Shown here one piece after another: positions 63,482-64,000 of a DNA stretch of 64,000 bases. The stretch's first letter is position 1. Each line of letters begins with the position of its first letter. The notes below the pieces were generated by a model that had not been told where the DNA came from, searched no databases, and saw only the letters and a program-made list of their open reading frames with translations. Made by a program: the position numbers and the translations under genes. The stretch is from contig NZ_JBIWEX010000001.1 of the NCBI RefSeq assembly GCF_044762745.1, forward strand, positions 186,001 to 250,000, in the 5' to 3' direction. The DNA comes from Psychrobacillus sp044762745 (GTDB lineage Bacteria > Bacillota > Bacilli > Bacillales_A > Planococcaceae).

Positions 63482-64000
63482 ATAGTTTCAGGACCTCCAT
63501 CGCCAATTTTAGTTGCTAATTCGCCTAATGCTGCATGTTGGATATCCATTAATTGCTTAATACCAATTTCACCAAAATCCAACAACTCCATTAATTGTTT
63601 CCGAGAGAATGTCGCTTCTTCTCCAGTACCTTGCAGTTCTACATATTCACCACTGCCCGTTTGAACGACATTCATATCAACAGAAGCTGCGGAATCTTCT
63701 TCATAATTTAAATCTAATATAACTCCAACATTTTCCAGTACTCCAACGCTCGTTGCAGCTAAATATTCACGAACCGGAAAGTACGGTAAATGCTTTTCTT
63801 CATATAATTTTCCAAGCGCAATTGTAAGTGCCACAAATGCACCTGTAATACTTGCCGTTCGTGTACCACCATCTGCTTGAATAACATCACAATCAATCCA
63901 AATCGTTTTTTCCCCTATTACTTCTAAATCGACTACCGAGCGAAGTGCTCGTCCAATTAAACGTTGGATTTCCATTGTACGACCAGTCACTTTTCCTTTA
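63478..64000 (-). CDS. rph: Ribonuclease PH (partial, C-terminal part)
   Basis: The frame is open to the right edge and covers about the last 173 of roughly 245 residues; the N-terminal 70 residues lie outside. TGRTMEIQRLIGRALRSVVD, WIDCDVIQADGGTRTASITG and the C-terminal VQTGSGEYVELQGTGEEATF are conserved in RNase PH, the phosphate-dependent 3'-5' exonuclease trimming tRNA 3' ends. This is chromosomal housekeeping sequence next to the tRNA gene. Confidence 0.95.
   Translation of the reverse strand, partial: KGKVTGRTMEIQRLIGRALRSVVDLEVIGEKTIWIDCDVIQADGGTRTASITGAFVALTIALGKLYEEKHLPYFPVREYLAATSVGVLENVGVILDLNYEEDSAASVDMNVVQTGSGEYVELQGTGEEATFSRKQLMELLDFGEIGIKQLMDIQHAALGELATKIGDGGPETI

Overview
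The window is low-to-mid GC DNA from a Gram-positive spore-former type bacterium of the order Bacillales, most likely Planococcaceae (a Sporosarcina/Lysinibacillus-like organism). The evidence is strong AGGAGG-type ribosome binding sites with ATG, GTG and TTG starts, lipoprotein signals with an LxxC or VxGC box, a ysnB-rdgB-rph order at the right edge as in Bacillus, and a RibR-like riboflavin kinase. Almost everything is on the minus strand. The content is dominated by acyl-CoA catabolism: five acyl-CoA dehydrogenase loci (one a pseudogene, counting closely related types), three thiolases, three 3-hydroxyacyl-CoA dehydrogenases, two enoyl-CoA hydratases, two complete ETF pairs, four acyl-CoA ligases of two chemistries, a CoA-transferase, aldehyde and alcohol dehydrogenases, and three kinds of transporter.

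Layout. 1-13.2 kb: a beta-oxidation-like cluster (ligase, hydratase, thioesterases, MFS carrier, two thiolases, a broken acyl-CoA dehydrogenase, two hydroxyacyl-CoA dehydrogenases, etfAB, ligase, acyl-CoA dehydrogenase) read leftwards from a sigma-54-type promoter at 13.3 kb; 13.5-16.1 kb a ketopantoate-reductase-like gene and a PAS/AAA+ sigma-54 activator; 16.2-17.4 kb an MFS gene broken by an IS3 remnant; 17.5 kb tRNA-Arg(TCT). 18.4-22.6 kb: the plus-strand block of a decayed TetR gene, DUF485 protein, sodium:solute symporter and AMP-forming ligase. 22.6-25.3 kb: AT-rich decayed DNA with a broken tyrosine recombinase. 25.4-34.6 kb: nine-gene operon (ADP-forming acyl-CoA synthetase down to CaiB/BaiF CoA-transferase, with flavin reductases and a double carboxymuconolactone-decarboxylase-fold protein). 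35.1-38.5 kb: SDR, aldehyde dehydrogenase and Fe-alcohol dehydrogenase, the last two each with one frameshift. 39.1-45.2 kb: thioesterase and a peptide/nickel-type ABC importer. 45.7-47.6 kb: PrpR-type sigma-54 activator. 47.9-53.0 kb: phosphotriesterase-like hydrolase, TRAP transporter and luciferase-like flavin monooxygenase. 53.3-59.6 kb: aldehyde dehydrogenase, second etfAB, thiolase, hydroxyacyl-CoA dehydrogenase, RibR-like riboflavin kinase. 59.9-61.3 kb: rpoN on the plus strand. 62.2 kb: a second, identical tRNA-Arg(TCT), then the chromosomal ysnB-rdgB-rph genes.

How it fits together. Seven minus-strand sites with the sigma-54 layout (TTGGYA...TTGC, GG-to-GC distance of exactly 12 in all) sit upstream of the main operons. 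The window also encodes sigma-54 itself and two different sigma-54 activators, so the cluster looks like a self-contained sigma-54-controlled catabolic region. A plausible but unproven route is: uptake by TRAP/ABC/MFS carriers; oxidation of an alcohol by SDR; flavin-dependent oxygenation by the luciferase-like enzyme fed by the flavin reductases; lactone or ester hydrolysis by the phosphotriesterase-like enzyme; oxidation to an acid by Fe-ADH and ALDH; CoA activation; and beta-oxidation through ETF-linked dehydrogenases, with the RibR-like kinase meeting the FMN/FAD demand. The identical tRNA-Arg copies at 17.5 and 62.2 kb, the decayed integrase and several pseudogenes point to an accreted, now partly decaying genomic island.
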